NCBI GenBank assembly: GCA_014084085.1
Contig: NPFB01000036.1
Location: forward strand, 109,988-161,160
Length of the DNA stretch: 51,173 nucleotides
Reading direction: 5' to 3'
DNA from: Hondaea fermentalgiana
Lineage: Eukaryota > Sar > Bigyra > Thraustochytrida > Thraustochytriidae
The notes below the pieces were generated by a model. That model did no database searches, had not been told where the DNA came from, and saw only the letters and a program-made list of their open reading frames with translations. Numbering within the stretch: the first letter of the stretch is position 1; each line of letters begins with the position of its first letter. The position numbers and the translations under genes are program-made. Shown here one piece after another: positions 10,122-19,781 of the stretch.

Positions 10122-11086
10122 CGACGTGCGTTTGCTGCAGACGCGAGCTGGGACTCTCCCCATCATGGCACTGTCTTGTCCCTGTCTCGTGGGCTGATTG
10201 GGCCTAGCGGGCGCGAAGGAGCGCGCGTTTGGAGTCTGCCGAGCGCGGCGCGTGACTGCTCGTGAACACGGCAACAGACTCCGGGTCTTCATTTGGGACT
10301 GCTCGCGGCAGCCGCTCTGGTTCATCAAGGGCGATCGATCGTTGGAAAGCTAACGTACGAATAGAAAGAATAGCCTGTGTGCATGAAGGCAGGCTGACTC
10401 GGCAAAGAAGTTGAGACAAAAATGAAGGAAAAAAAGTGCGAGCAGGCCAACGTCCGTCCGAGATTGATGATGGACACGAGCCGGCGTCGGTCCTCGACCC
10501 CGCGCGCGCTCGGGTCATGAACACGGGCCGAACATATTGAGTAGCCGTGGCCGTCAAAGGGCGACGTCCATCGCGTGGGCTGCGCGCCCAGGCTGTCCTT
10601 GTTCGAGCTCCTCTACCCAATGCGCCGCGGTGCTTTCCAGCTCGTCAATGGGTCGCCACTTACTTTTCTTTTATATTTACAGTATAACAACACCTAGTAC
10701 CCCCCCCTTGTTCTTCTATTTTTGTCCCCATGGCCAGGTCTGGGACTTTGCGTCGCGTCCATCACGCGTGACCGACGTGGACCGTGCAGCACCGGGTCGC
10801 CGCGTGCCGCGCGATGCGCGCCTGCGGTGCGCACGCGGCGTGTCACGTCGAGCAAGTTTCGCATCGTGCAGAAGTCGCCTGCGTCCTTGCCTTTTTGCCT
10901 TTTTCTCTCGTTTTATCCTTTTTTCTCTGCCTTTTTGTTGCCTTTTTGCATCGCGGTGTATAACAACGGACGTGGTCCAGGCCTGCTCTGGCGCGAGTAA
11001 GAACAGGGCTAACTTCAAAATGAATCGAGAACATCAGCTTTACATTTACTGTTAGCGCATACCCAGTTCTAGGGGATGGCTAGGCC
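10122..11086. other. Intergenic region, 965 nt, no supported gene
   Basis: Upstream of the LRR gene and downstream of the next minus-strand gene. It contains a short C-run near 10702 and pyrimidine-rich stretches near 10870-10950. Open frames here are basic or low-complexity text with no domain signature. I see no RNA gene. Confidence 0.5.
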
Positions 11087-11938
11087 TTATGTGAAGACAA
11101 GAAACCGGGAGACCACCTGCGACAGGAGGAGCACGAGAGCAACGTGGCGGACGAGGCCGGCTTCCTGATAGCGACGCGAAGCGACGCTTGGGTACGCGGA
11201 GGTGGTTATCCCCGCGCTGATCTCCTCACATTGCGCGGCGAGCTCGTGTAGCTTCGTCAAAGCTTGCGTAGACTCTGTGGAATTGGCGCCGACACCGGGA
11301 ATAGACGTAGGGTTGGAGGCCTCATCAATAAGCGTCGCGTTCACGTAGCTTGCAACCTGGGCCACAGGAGCACAGGCGTCCGCGTGATCTTGAAAGCTAT
11401 TCAAAGAGGCTGCAAAGATGAAGTTCCCCAACGATGAAGCGTTGAGGGCCGCAACACATTGACCAAGGTGTCCATTCTGAGCAAATAGCGCTTGACAGTC
11501 GTCGAGATCCGGCACTTTTGTAGGTTCTTCGACAAAGCTCTCGACCAGTGCAAGCAAATCTGCCTGTGCCTCTTCGTCCAGGACGCCAGTTGAAGATGCC
11601 TCGCAGCGGGTGGCATCATAATTGCTCACATACGTGGGTAGGAGGACGGCCTCCACGCAAAGGAAAGCCGATTCCATCTCATAAGCCTTGGCGCACTCTT
11701 GAAAAGAAGCAAAGACGTCTTCAACCTGATTGCCTCCCGCCGGTGCGCTGCTTTGCGCTTGTGTGCTTCGTGCTTGTGTTCTTCGTTGCTCCTGATGTTG
11801 CGCGAGCAGCTCCTTGCCTGCTGCAAGAAGATCGAGGCCGTGACCTTGTGCCACAGATCTTAGCTGGGAGAGTGCGACTACGGCGAGTAAGGCCTGCGCA
11901 AGAAGCGCCTTGGCGCCATGGACACCCCGCGAGCGCAT
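11087..11938 (-). CDS. Secreted, probably GPI-anchored Cys-containing protein of unknown function
   Basis: 283 residues from the ATG at 11936-11938. I chose this start because it begins a signal peptide (hydrophobic core ALLAQALLAVVALSQL after a basic n-region); the only earlier start-like codon is a GTG. A Gln/Ser-rich linker follows, then a domain of about 170 residues with seven Cys (in FQEC, FLCVE, TRCEA, DDCQA, GQCVA, ADACA, AQCEE contexts) that is probably all helical. The C-terminus is a hydrophobic stretch (HVALVLLLSQVVSRFLVF) after a small-residue region, as in GPI attachment signals. I recognise no family; the elicitin-like architecture (small helical Cys-rich domain plus GPI tail) is only a loose comparison. 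Single exon. Confidence 0.72.
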   Translation of the reverse strand: MRSRGVHGAKALLAQALLAVVALSQLRSVAQGHGLDLLAAGKELLAQHQEQRRTQARSTQAQSSAPAGGNQVEDVFASFQECAKAYEMESAFLCVEAVLLPTYVSNYDATRCEASSTGVLDEEAQADLLALVESFVEEPTKVPDLDDCQALFAQNGHLGQCVAALNASSLGNFIFAASLNSFQDHADACAPVAQVASYVNATLIDEASNPTSIPGVGANSTESTQALTKLHELAAQCEEISAGITTSAYPSVASRRYQEAGLVRHVALVLLLSQVVSRFLVFT

Positions 11939-12387
11939 CTTTCCTTGCAGCCTTGCACAACCTTGCACAGCAAAAGCTTTCCCCGGATTTCAAGTCTGTA
12001 GCATCGCAGCACGTGCAAGAGCAAGAGAGCGAAAAAGGGGGGGAAGTATTGCGCGAGGGGGAAAAAAATCGGAGGAGACAGAGACGAAGACAGGGAAGAA
12101 GAAGCAGAAAATAGATGGAATGCGAAGAAAGGAAGCGACGCCGTCGAGCGAGTTGTTGAAAAAGAATCTCATAGAGCAAAGGACATTCCGCTGACCAATC
12201 TTCTTCAAATTTGCCTTTGCCTTGCTGTTTTTTGTTAAAACATGCAAAGAGACTGCAAATTGGTCGTTGTCTCGTAAAAGAATCCTCTTTCCCATCTTCT
12301 CCGGGCTCTTGATTGTCTGGTTCGGGAGTATCTTGAGCAAAAAATGTAATCGCAGTATATGTTATATAAATGATAGAACGATGCACA
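11939..12387. other. Intergenic region, 449 nt
   Basis: Leader of the GPI-like gene and 3' region of the carbonic anhydrase gene, both on the minus strand. It contains an A/G-rich stretch (12030-12130). No gene seen. Confidence 0.5.
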
Positions 12388-13386
12388 TTACAGGGGCCGG
12401 GCGAGAACAGCAGCAAAGAGGCCGAGAACGACGGCAACAGGGGAAAATCGAGTGGCAGCAGCCGGACTCGGTGCCGACTGCGAGCGGTAGATCGTGCGAC
12501 CGTTGAGGTCCTGAAGCTCGCGGTAGTTGGGGGCAATGAGCTCGGTCTCACTCTTGTGGGCTTGCTGAAAGACTTCGATCTGCTCCTCGGAGAGTTCGAG
12601 AGTGTCGTGCATGACCACCCAGCTGACCACCTGGTTGCAGTTCGGCGTTGTGAGCGAGCCCTTGTAGCTGTCGAACTTGGAAAGGTCGATCTCGGCAATC
12701 ATATCTTCAAGCGAGAACTCTTCGAGATCGACATGGTCGTCCTCGATAAAAGAGTCCGAGTCCTCAATGGCAGTAACGATCTTATCAAACTCGCTGTTGG
12801 GCGTCTCGCTCGTGCTACCGAAGATTCCGATGACGAGGAGACCATCGTCCTGCGCGAGGGCATTAGAGATGTTGTCGTACTTGGTGTTGAAGGTGACAAT
12901 GTGCATTTCAATTGGGTATGCCGCGTTACCACGGTAGTGTTCGCTGCCGTAACCGGTAAAGTTGGAGTCCCAGTGGAAGTGGAACTGAGCCACCTGGTAC
13001 GTGTCACCGCTGTCGGATCCTCGGCCAATCATTTGAGCGATGCTGTTGTTCTTGATGAAAATGTCGGTGTGCTCAGGGACGACCTCGATGGTGCCACCAA
13101 GGTTCTCAAGAATCATTTTGCTTTCCGCGTCCGTCTCCGCGTACTCGATTTCGATGGCAGGAATGTCCTGGACGGGATTCAGGCCCACGACGCTGTCGAG
13201 GGCAGGCAGGTTGATGGGAGACTGCTCCGTGAGGTCGCAATAGGTACCCGAGAGGACATCGCCACGAAGCTCGCGGTGAGCATCCGAGGCGACATAGTCC
13301 TTGAGCTCACGGACGTAGTCCGTGCCGCATGCCTCGGAGCTGCCAACAAGGGCGGCAGCCACGACGAGTGCAACAGACTTGATCAT
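12388..13386 (-). CDS. Alpha-carbonic anhydrase, secreted and probably membrane/GPI-anchored
   Basis: Zinc enzyme that interconverts CO2 and bicarbonate. 332 residues from the ATG at 13384-13386, which starts a signal peptide (IKSVALVVAAALVGSSEA); the open frame upstream only translates a tetranucleotide repeat. Family hallmarks are visible: QSPINL near residue 55; zinc ligands H136 and H138 in FHFHW and H162 in IEMHIV; the SEH motif at 148-150; and SLTTPNC at 244-250, where most members have PPC. C50 and C250 probably form the usual alpha-class disulfide. The C-terminus (from about residue 310) ends in a hydrophobic segment, VAVVLGLFAAVLA, as in GPI signals or a tail anchor. It therefore probably works at the cell surface or in the secretory pathway, supplying bicarbonate or buffering pH. 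Confidence 0.93.
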   Translation of the reverse strand: MIKSVALVVAAALVGSSEACGTDYVRELKDYVASDAHRELRGDVLSGTYCDLTEQSPINLPALDSVVGLNPVQDIPAIEIEYAETDAESKMILENLGGTIEVVPEHTDIFIKNNSIAQMIGRGSDSGDTYQVAQFHFHWDSNFTGYGSEHYRGNAAYPIEMHIVTFNTKYDNISNALAQDDGLLVIGIFGSTSETPNSEFDKIVTAIEDSDSFIEDDHVDLEEFSLEDMIAEIDLSKFDSYKGSLTTPNCNQVVSWVVMHDTLELSEEQIEVFQQAHKSETELIAPNYRELQDLNGRTIYRSQSAPSPAAATRFSPVAVVLGLFAAVLARPL

Positions 13387-13394
13387 CTTCTGTT

Positions 13395-13432
13395 GCTTGT
13401 TTGCTTGTTTGCTTGCTTGCTTGCTTGCTTGC
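13395..13432 (-). repeat. (GCAA)n tract in the carbonic anhydrase leader
   Basis: Tetranucleotide repeat (TTGC on plus, GCAA on the transcribed sense strand) ending about 10 bases before the start codon. Confidence 0.9.
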
Positions 13433-13520
13433 TGCTTCACGTGCCTTCTAGTTCTTTCCTGAGGATGGTTTCGGTTTTGCTTTGCCGCGCTCAACTTTGG
13501 CTCGGACCAACCGTCTTGTC

Positions 13521-13545
13521 TCGACTCGACTCGACTCGACTCGAC
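13521..13545. repeat. (TCGAC)5 pentanucleotide repeat
   Basis: Five consecutive TCGAC units about 140 bases upstream of the carbonic anhydrase start. Confidence 0.95.
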
Positions 13546-13778
13546 TACCCCACCCGTGGGTGGTAGGCAGAGGAGGCTAGGTCTACTTCCACATCCTATT
13601 GCTTACAGTCCGTGGCGATCTACCAAACACAGGCGGGCAAGTGCCCAAGAGTGGAAATAAAGAAGGCGTAATGTCTTGTTCTTTGGGAGGCAGATCTCGC
13701 ACCTTGCGCTATTTGTTAATCCGTTTCGGAATGGCTCCTGGTACCTTCTGTACCCTAACTCATGCAACCAGCGACGCT

Positions 13779-13850
13779 GTGCTGCGCTCGCTCACCGCGC
13801 GAGGTGCTGCGCTCGCTCACCGCGCGAGGTGCTGCGCTCGTCCACTGCGC
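13779..13850. repeat. 25-bp tandem repeat, about 2.9 copies
   Basis: The unit starts GTGCTGCGCTCG and ends CCGCGCGAG. Copies start at 13779, 13804 and 13829; the third diverges in its second half. Confidence 0.9.
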
Positions 13851-15695
13851 ATCCGGCGGCGCGGCGGTATACCGCAGCGGGCAAGCAGGCTGGCGGGCAT
13901 GCAATCAAGATCGCAGGGTCGCGCTTCCCTCTCTCCGAGGCGTCCGCGCCCGCGAACTGAATCGTGGGACATCGATCGATTGCCCTCTTCATGGCTCCTC
14001 CCCAGCAGCACTCTTTGCTTCTTCCTATGGGTCGCAACAGCAGGGAAGGAAAAGCAAGCTAGCAGCTAGCAGCTAGCAAGCTAAAGCAAGCTAGACAGCG
14101 AGCTAGTGAACGAGCGGCAGCGGACGATACGCGCATTCGCAAGCCTGGACCCGGCCTCGCTTGAGTCTCGTGAGCTCGGGGTCCGCGATCAGTCAATCGA
14201 TCGATCGATCGATAAATCGTCCACCCGGCTGTCTGCAGCTGCCCCGAGCGGGCACGCATTCATGGCAGGGCGGGCCAGATGCAAGGTGCAAGGTGAGGTG
14301 CCAGGCAAGTAGGCCTACTCGATGCCCCGCGTCTGCCAGCCTACGTCGCGTCCGAGGTTCCGCTCGCGAGGCCGCCCAGGCTAGGTCTGGGGTCTTCGCG
14401 CCACCAAGCTCGCCTCGGTCGCCCCGGCTCGCGTCCCCTCCTGGAACAATCACCGGAACCTCTACATGTCGACGGTCCGCCTTTCGCCCATGCCTACTAG
14501 CTAGCCACTAGCCGGCCACAGCCAGGAGATGAACAAGCTAAGGGAAATCAAGCTGCGGCTTGAGCCACCGCGAGAACGAACGGATGGCCGAGCGATTGGC
14601 ACATGGATGTATGGGGGGATGTATGTATGGATGGTTGGATGGATCATTCGTTCATGGGCACGAGGCCCGGCCGCCAACTCGGCGACTCATAGAATCGTGA
14701 CGCCTCGATCCATCATCGAGTACAAGGCCTAGTATTACCCACGGGGAAGGGCCGTTTCCCGGATACAGAGTGGCCTTCCCTCGCATGTCGCACCGCAGCG
14801 CAGCACGCTCGCCCGCGACGTCGCCGCGGCGCCCCGAAGACGCGCTTCGGCCAGAGAGGAGCGGAGCGCCCGGTGTCGCAGGCCGTGCACGGCGCGGAGG
14901 CAAGGAGGGCGCTGCGATTCGGTGTCGCTTCCTTACTTGCTCGCTTGCGTGCCGCCACCGCTGCCGCCTCCGCGTGAAAGACGCGATGGGAAGCAAGGCG
15001 AGGCCAGGAAGGGACCCACACCGCGCGTCCCGCCTCGGCCGCGCCGCCCGCGAAGAATTCTTTCTATTTGGGCGAAGGCGGGCGCCATCCCTCATTGCTT
15101 TCATCGATCATTAATTCGTCGCATGATGGACGCATGCATTCATTCATGCATGCATGCGTGGCACGGCATGGCGCGAGGATGTGTGGATCAACTTGAATAG
15201 AAATAAGCTGGTCTCGATGCGAAGAAAATATCGAGGCGAGCGGACGGGATGTGCAGGGTTGCACTCCCGCAAGTCCCAGGGAAAACCCGCCTCCGCGCTG
15301 AATTGCTTACTGGCCCGATAAGCGAATGAACCTCACGACTGCGCATTCGTCCATCCATTCGACCGTCCAACCGTCCAACCGTCCATTCGTGCGTGCTTTA
15401 ATACATGCATCCAACCGTGTATCTCCATCATTGTGGATCCGGCCATCCGTACTACGAGCAAAGCGCGGGCCAGGCCAGGCAGGCAGTCAACCCTTGGGCG
15501 GGCAGGACCTGCGTCGCGAAGCTAGCGTTTCATCTAAAACACACTGGTCGAGGCTTGCTCGTGTCGCGCCACACAAGAAAGGCTTGACTCCTTCTGGACA
15601 CAAGCCGTGCCAAAGGAAAGCTGTTACCAGTGGTGGACCAAGCAAACAAGAAGTCAGACATGCAGGCACAGGCTCGTCCCGAAAACAGATCGCAC

Positions 15696-15725
15696 GAGGC
15701 AGAGCGAGGCAGAGCGAGGCAGAGC
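15696..15725. repeat. 10-bp tandem repeat GAGGCAGAGC x3
   Basis: Three perfect consecutive copies. Confidence 0.9.
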
Positions 15726-16225
15726 AGGCTCCGTAGGATTCTCTGCGAGTCGAAAAGCTTGAATCGGTCCAGCGCCCCGCGACCGGTACCGGGGCAAAGG
15801 CATTCCGAGATAGTCAATCAACTCTCAACGGATCGTGCTGGACCAATTCTCAGACACTCCATTCCTCCCTTAAATGTTTCGGTCTCTGCAGCTGCACTTC
15901 GGCTGCACCTGAGCGCCTGCCTCTGGCCAACTCCTGCCACGGCCGCGGTAGGTAGGCAGGCAGGGCGGAGGCAAGTTCCGCCGAGGACAGAAAAGGCGTG
16001 GAAGAGGGCCAGCGAGAGTGCATGCCAGGCCGCTGCCACTGCAAGCTATCCGCGCAGTTTTGGAAACAATTTTGGAAACAAAGAACCGTTGTGATTGATT
16101 GATAAGGTGTGAAGCTTAAACAGATTTTTGAGACTTTTGAAAACTGACCGATATGCAGTCGACAACGAACTCTGCGCAGGCTCTGCGTAACGCTTCTCAT
16201 GGAAGAACCTACAGGATAGAAAGAC

Positions 16226-17575
16226 TCACATGCCGACTTGGCCTGATCCAAAGAGTGCGGGGAGAATAAAGGCCAGTACAGCTGTGAGGGCGCCGGCGTG
16301 AAATTTGCCAGCAGAGCTTGGCGCATTTTGAGCGGAAACACCACCATCCGCGAGCGAAGCTTTGCTTGAATTCACCTGCGAGGAGCTTACCTCGCCACCG
16401 GAATCAGACTTATTGACGGCCTCGGAATCAGTGATGTTCAAATTAATGCTCTCCGCTTTGTTTCTGTCTTTATCTTTGGCCGACTTTTCATCTGTGCCCT
16501 GCTCTTGTTCGGATGCATTCAAGCCCGCTTCCGCATCTTCCTTCTCTCCTTCATCGGCAGTGCTTGCGTTGAGTGGTGGCTCAAATTCCTTCGCGTCGTC
16601 GATCTCGTCCACTTCGTCAACCTCGTTGGAACCGGGTCTTTCTTGCACGATAGGTCCCGGGAAAAATGAAAGCTCCGGAGAAAGTGTATCCTCTTCGACA
16701 TTGTCGGATGACGTTTGGGCATTCACGCCTACATCTTGGTCATTCGGGTTTTGCCCAAAGGTGCTTATGTTGCCGCCAGTTTCTTCGGGCGTGGGATCTT
16801 CTTGCAAGACAGGGCCCGGGAAAAAAGTCAGCCCTGGTTCACCCGAATCCTCACCAACAGTATTCAATGGCGGTTGCGCGTCTACATCTGCATCTTGGTT
16901 ATTTGCATCTTGTCCAAAGATGCTTATGCTGCGGTTAGTTTCTTCCGGCCCAGCATCTCCTTGCACATTAGGTCTTGTAGAGAAGGATAGCTCCGCATCG
17001 CGTGTATTTTCGTCGGTTTTGTTGAGGGGAAGAGCTTGGTGGTCCCCTTGGGGTTCTTGATTGTCCGAGCTTTGCGCAGTATCATAGCTTGAGTAAAGGT
17101 CATCTCCTTCAGACGCAGCAGTTTCTTGCACATTAGGTCCTGGGAAAAAGGTCGGCTCCGGCTCGGTTGTATTCTCGTCAATGTCGTCAAGTGGATGAGG
17201 TTGGTTGTCCTCTTGATATGCTTGACTGCTCCAAATCACCGCTTGAGCAAGGGTCATCTCCTTCGGTCTCAACAATTTTTTGCGGTAGAGAATTTGTTGA
17301 AAAGGAAGCCCCGAGAGAGCAGTTGGGGGCTCGGTGGCATCGTCTGATTGATGCTGAGTGCTATGCTGATCATCTTCATTGGAGATACGTGTTACGATGT
17401 CGCTATGATAATAAGTTTGGCCTGTTATCTGAAAGTCGTCTGACCCGTCACCCTCTTCAGAAAAGTAGTGAGAGCTAAGTTGCTTGGTCTTGAGCCCAAT
17501 CTCGAGCCTCGCTGCTCGCGCGCCAGCGACGAGGACCATGGCCAGTGAAATTGAGGCCAACGTTGATGCCTTCAT
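16226..17575 (-). CDS. Secreted repeat protein with GPI-like tail (putative surface protein)
   Basis: 449 residues from the ATG at 17573-17575, which opens a signal peptide (KASTLASISLAMVLVAGARAA); the frame upstream is basic low complexity. The mature protein is very acidic and Asn/Asp/Ser/Thr-rich, with several NxS/T sites. Four diverged repeats of about 53-55 residues are centred on an FFPGP core near residues 142, 197, 252 and 305; copy 2 has FSTRP. Copies 2 and 3 also share an ISxFGQ..NxQD block. The C-terminus (AGALTAVLAFILPALFG after Ser/Ala/Gly) suits a GPI attachment signal. No enzyme domain is seen. The stop codon is embedded in ATGTGAGT, a possible splice donor, so an extra last exon cannot be excluded. 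Function unknown; surface coat or cell-wall role is inference. Confidence 0.75.
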   Translation of the reverse strand: MKASTLASISLAMVLVAGARAARLEIGLKTKQLSSHYFSEEGDGSDDFQITGQTYYHSDIVTRISNEDDQHSTQHQSDDATEPPTALSGLPFQQILYRKKLLRPKEMTLAQAVIWSSQAYQEDNQPHPLDDIDENTTEPEPTFFPGPNVQETAASEGDDLYSSYDTAQSSDNQEPQGDHQALPLNKTDENTRDAELSFSTRPNVQGDAGPEETNRSISIFGQDANNQDADVDAQPPLNTVGEDSGEPGLTFFPGPVLQEDPTPEETGGNISTFGQNPNDQDVGVNAQTSSDNVEEDTLSPELSFFPGPIVQERPGSNEVDEVDEIDDAKEFEPPLNASTADEGEKEDAEAGLNASEQEQGTDEKSAKDKDRNKAESINLNITDSEAVNKSDSGGEVSSSQVNSSKASLADGGVSAQNAPSSAGKFHAGALTAVLAFILPALFGSGQVGM

Positions 17576-18787
17576 CCTTTTTCTTCTTCGCGAGGCCCCG
17601 CGTTCCTTGGCTGAAGAGTGGACAAGCCGCGAGCCCAGAGAACAAACTGTCCTTTCCGTGTGCGCACAGAGTCGCCGGTGTCGTCGTGGCGCCGCGTGCG
17701 CGAGACTTCGCTGCGCCACGTCGCGCCGCGCTTCGCCTCGTCCGCGATCTTGATCTGTAAGCTGCTGCATGCAGGTATTTGCACACGAAAAAACGAAGAC
17801 ATCGAATTCCCTTCAATCTTTGATCGAGCAGTATCTTCAGGTATCCCTCAACTTCGCGCGACGCGCCTCATGGCGATGGTCACCTTCTCTTGCACGCAAT
17901 TTGTGCTCTTCAAGGTCAAGTACGTCAGCTACTCGAGCGGCCATCGGAGCTTCCACTGCGTTAGGTGTTTCTGTACTGAATCAATGAAGATGGGCGAAAC
18001 GATTGTCAAGTCAAAAGCCCGAAGCGCAATTCTGTTCATGAAGGGCATGAAGGGGAATGCTGGCCTTGGACTGGAAAGAAGACGAAGACTGAGATATCGT
18101 GTTCAGGGTGACTTCTTCGTGGAGCTCTTACTTTAGACGATGTTAGAATACTATCGCTGCCTCTTGACTCTGCTTTTCCCTGCGTTTCTGCGCTCCCGGA
18201 ATTCCGAACTTGATCATAGGAGAAGAGCAAACGTGCTTTGGCGACCTTTGACGGTCGCCCCTGTCGCGGGCAGGTGGAGAGGCGGTGGCGCAACGCTGAC
18301 CGGCGGCCGCGGCTGGCACGGGGGACGTCTCTAGGCTGAGATATTCGACCGGCTAGCTGTTTGGCTGCCTGGGCTGACTTTCTAGACGATGGTGAAAAAC
18401 ATCATCCAGCCGTTCGGGGTAGACCTTCTCGTGCCTGTGCTCTTTGCGGCGGTGCTCACACTCTACATGCCCTGGTTGAGCGGCGTGTGGTGCATCGTGT
18501 TTTGGATTGCGGTCTTTCGAGACAAATGACGCGCTCTGGAGCACTTTTCGATTTTCCAGGGCCTTCGTATAAATCAAACCCATGTATACACAAGCACAGT
18601 TCGCAGGCCATAGTTCTTCACGCTTTCGCCAAAAGCGTTGGCGAAGAAAGAGACACACTCTCAAAAAGAGAGGATACGAGCAAGCGCAACATAACAACAG
18701 AGGAAACAATTCACGCAAGAAAGGTAGAGCCGATGATGTCGCAGCGCCCAAACATAGTCTATATTCGAAAGCTCCAAACAAACAAAG
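17576..18787. other. Intergenic region, 1.2 kb, one possible tiny ORF
   Basis: Upstream of the surface-protein gene and downstream of the inositol monophosphatase. Longer frames are basic or low-complexity and unconvincing. The only item I would keep is the 46-codon hydrophobic ORF at 18389. Confidence 0.45.
18389..18529 (+). CDS. Possible 46-residue membrane microprotein
   Basis: Short open frame, ATG at 18389, TGA at 18527-18529, with an in-frame TAG two codons before the ATG. The product begins VKNIIQPFGVDLLVPVLF and is hydrophobic almost throughout, with one long or two short membrane segments broken by MPWLSG, and a charged FRDK end. No homologue is recognised. It could equally be a chance frame, or the last exon of a spliced gene, because CTTTCTAG just before the ATG resembles an acceptor. 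Confidence 0.3.
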   Translation: MVKNIIQPFGVDLLVPVLFAAVLTLYMPWLSGVWCIVFWIAVFRDK

Positions 18788-19781
18788 TTAGTTGATGAGG
18801 TCGATTGTGGTCTTTCCAAGCTCAGACGTCGCCGAGGCAAAGATACTACGACCCTTAAGATTGAGCTCGCCTCCACTGGGGTCGCAAATCATGCCACCTG
18901 CCTCAGTGACCAGCAATGAGCCCGCGGAAAAGTCCCAAATGTAAGGGCTATAGAGCTCCAAGTATACGTCTGTGCGGCCGTCCGCGACATAGGCTAGACC
19001 AAGGCCACAGCCGCCGGAAATGCGAAGACCACGAATACGGCCCTTGTGCAGGAGCTTGCGCTGCAGATCGAGAAATTGCTCCACCTCCTTTGTCTCACGC
19101 TGATATCCGATTTCCGTGGCAACCAGCGACTGTGTGAGATCCTTCTCCCCCGAAGTCGACATACGTCTCGGTTCGCCAACTCGTTCGAGAGACTCTGAAG
19201 AGAGGGCTTGAACCCACGCTCCAGCTCCCTTTTCAGCGTAAAAGACCTCGCACTGGATCGGGTCCAACACCACGGCAGCGCGAATCTCTTGCTTCTCCAT
19301 AAAGGCCACAAGAACGGAGCAGCTCAAGACTGCGCGGAAGAAGTTCGTCGTTCCATCAATAGGATCGATGATAAATGTAGGCTCATCCGTGACTTCAAAG
19401 CCTTGATCACCCTTGCTCGCAGTGTCCTCTTCGCCGATGAAGCGATGGTCCGGAAATTTGGCCCGGAGGTGCGCCACAATCAGTTCCTCGCACTTGCGGT
19501 CGGTCTCCTGCAAACGTTCACACCGGTCAATCGTAGCGCCATAAAGGGGTCAGTTCACGACCTTACAAACACGTTTACCACGTTCGCACGCACGCAAGCA
19601 CACATGAATCCCTTCTTTTTGTCTCACTTACAGTCTGCAGGTCCGCAGTGTTGCTCTTGGTGACGGTGCTCGACACGTCGAGCTCATGCTTGCGTGTCTT
19701 GATCCACGTTTCTCTGATCTTGTTGCCGGCCTGTGTGGCTGCCACGAGCGCCTCGCGCAGCTCTGCGCTCGCCGAGTCCAT
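18788..19781 (-). CDS. Inositol monophosphatase family phosphatase, two exons (19632..19781, 18788..19507)
   Basis: Mg2+-dependent, Li+-sensitive-type phosphatase of the IMPase superfamily; family members release myo-inositol from its monophosphate. Splicing restores the conserved block SNTADLQT/ETDRKCEEL across the exon junction and gives 289 residues, close to the usual 270-290. Metal and catalytic motifs: GEED at 75-78, DPIDGTTNF with D98 and D101, and WDFSAG at 241-246 with D242. The ATG at 19781 is the first in the upstream exon and puts the N-terminal helix at normal length. The cytosolic location is inferred from the lack of a leader. The standard GEES is GEED here, a common variant. 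It lies 3' of SNIP1 on the same strand. Confidence 0.93.
19508..19631 (-). other. Intron of the inositol monophosphatase gene (124 nt, phase 0)
   Basis: Donor GTAAGT beginning at 19631, acceptor TTTGCAG ending at 19508, branch candidates ACTGACC and ATTGACC. The junction falls in the conserved ADLxTETD motif, which supports it strongly. Confidence 0.9.

Larger units (their letters stand above)
13387..16225. other. 2.8-kb gene-free gap rich in simple repeats
   Basis: No open frame here has a domain or a sensible composition on either strand, and I found no tRNA, 5S or snRNA signature. Instead there is a dense series of short tandem repeats: 25-bp units at 13779-13850, AGCTAGC units at 14053-14094, (ATCG)n at 14196-14213, GGAT/GTAT text at 14602-14645, (ATGC)n-like at 15130-15163, CCGTCCAA units at 15348-15395, and three 10-bp GAGGCAGAGC units at 15696-15725. 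It separates the surface-protein gene from the carbonic anhydrase and holds the promoter of the latter. Confidence 0.7.

Noticed and set aside
10537..11055. 172-codon plus-strand ORF in the LRR/GPI-like gap
   Set aside because: Unlikely composition and no start or splice context; looks like promoter and repeat DNA.
11087..11938. Elicitin assignment for the GPI-like protein
   Set aside because: Seven rather than six Cys in the mature region and no elicitin core motif that I can see; left as unknown.
12370..13566. 398-codon plus-strand ORF antisense to carbonic anhydrase
   Set aside because: Shadow frame from codon bias; zinc-site motifs are on the minus strand.
13779..13850. CRISPR-like array
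   Set aside because: Head-to-tail tandem repeat without spacers in a eukaryotic context.
18280..18310. tRNA A-box-like text GGTGGCGCAACGC
   Set aside because: No B box, no acceptor or anticodon stem can be folded nearby.
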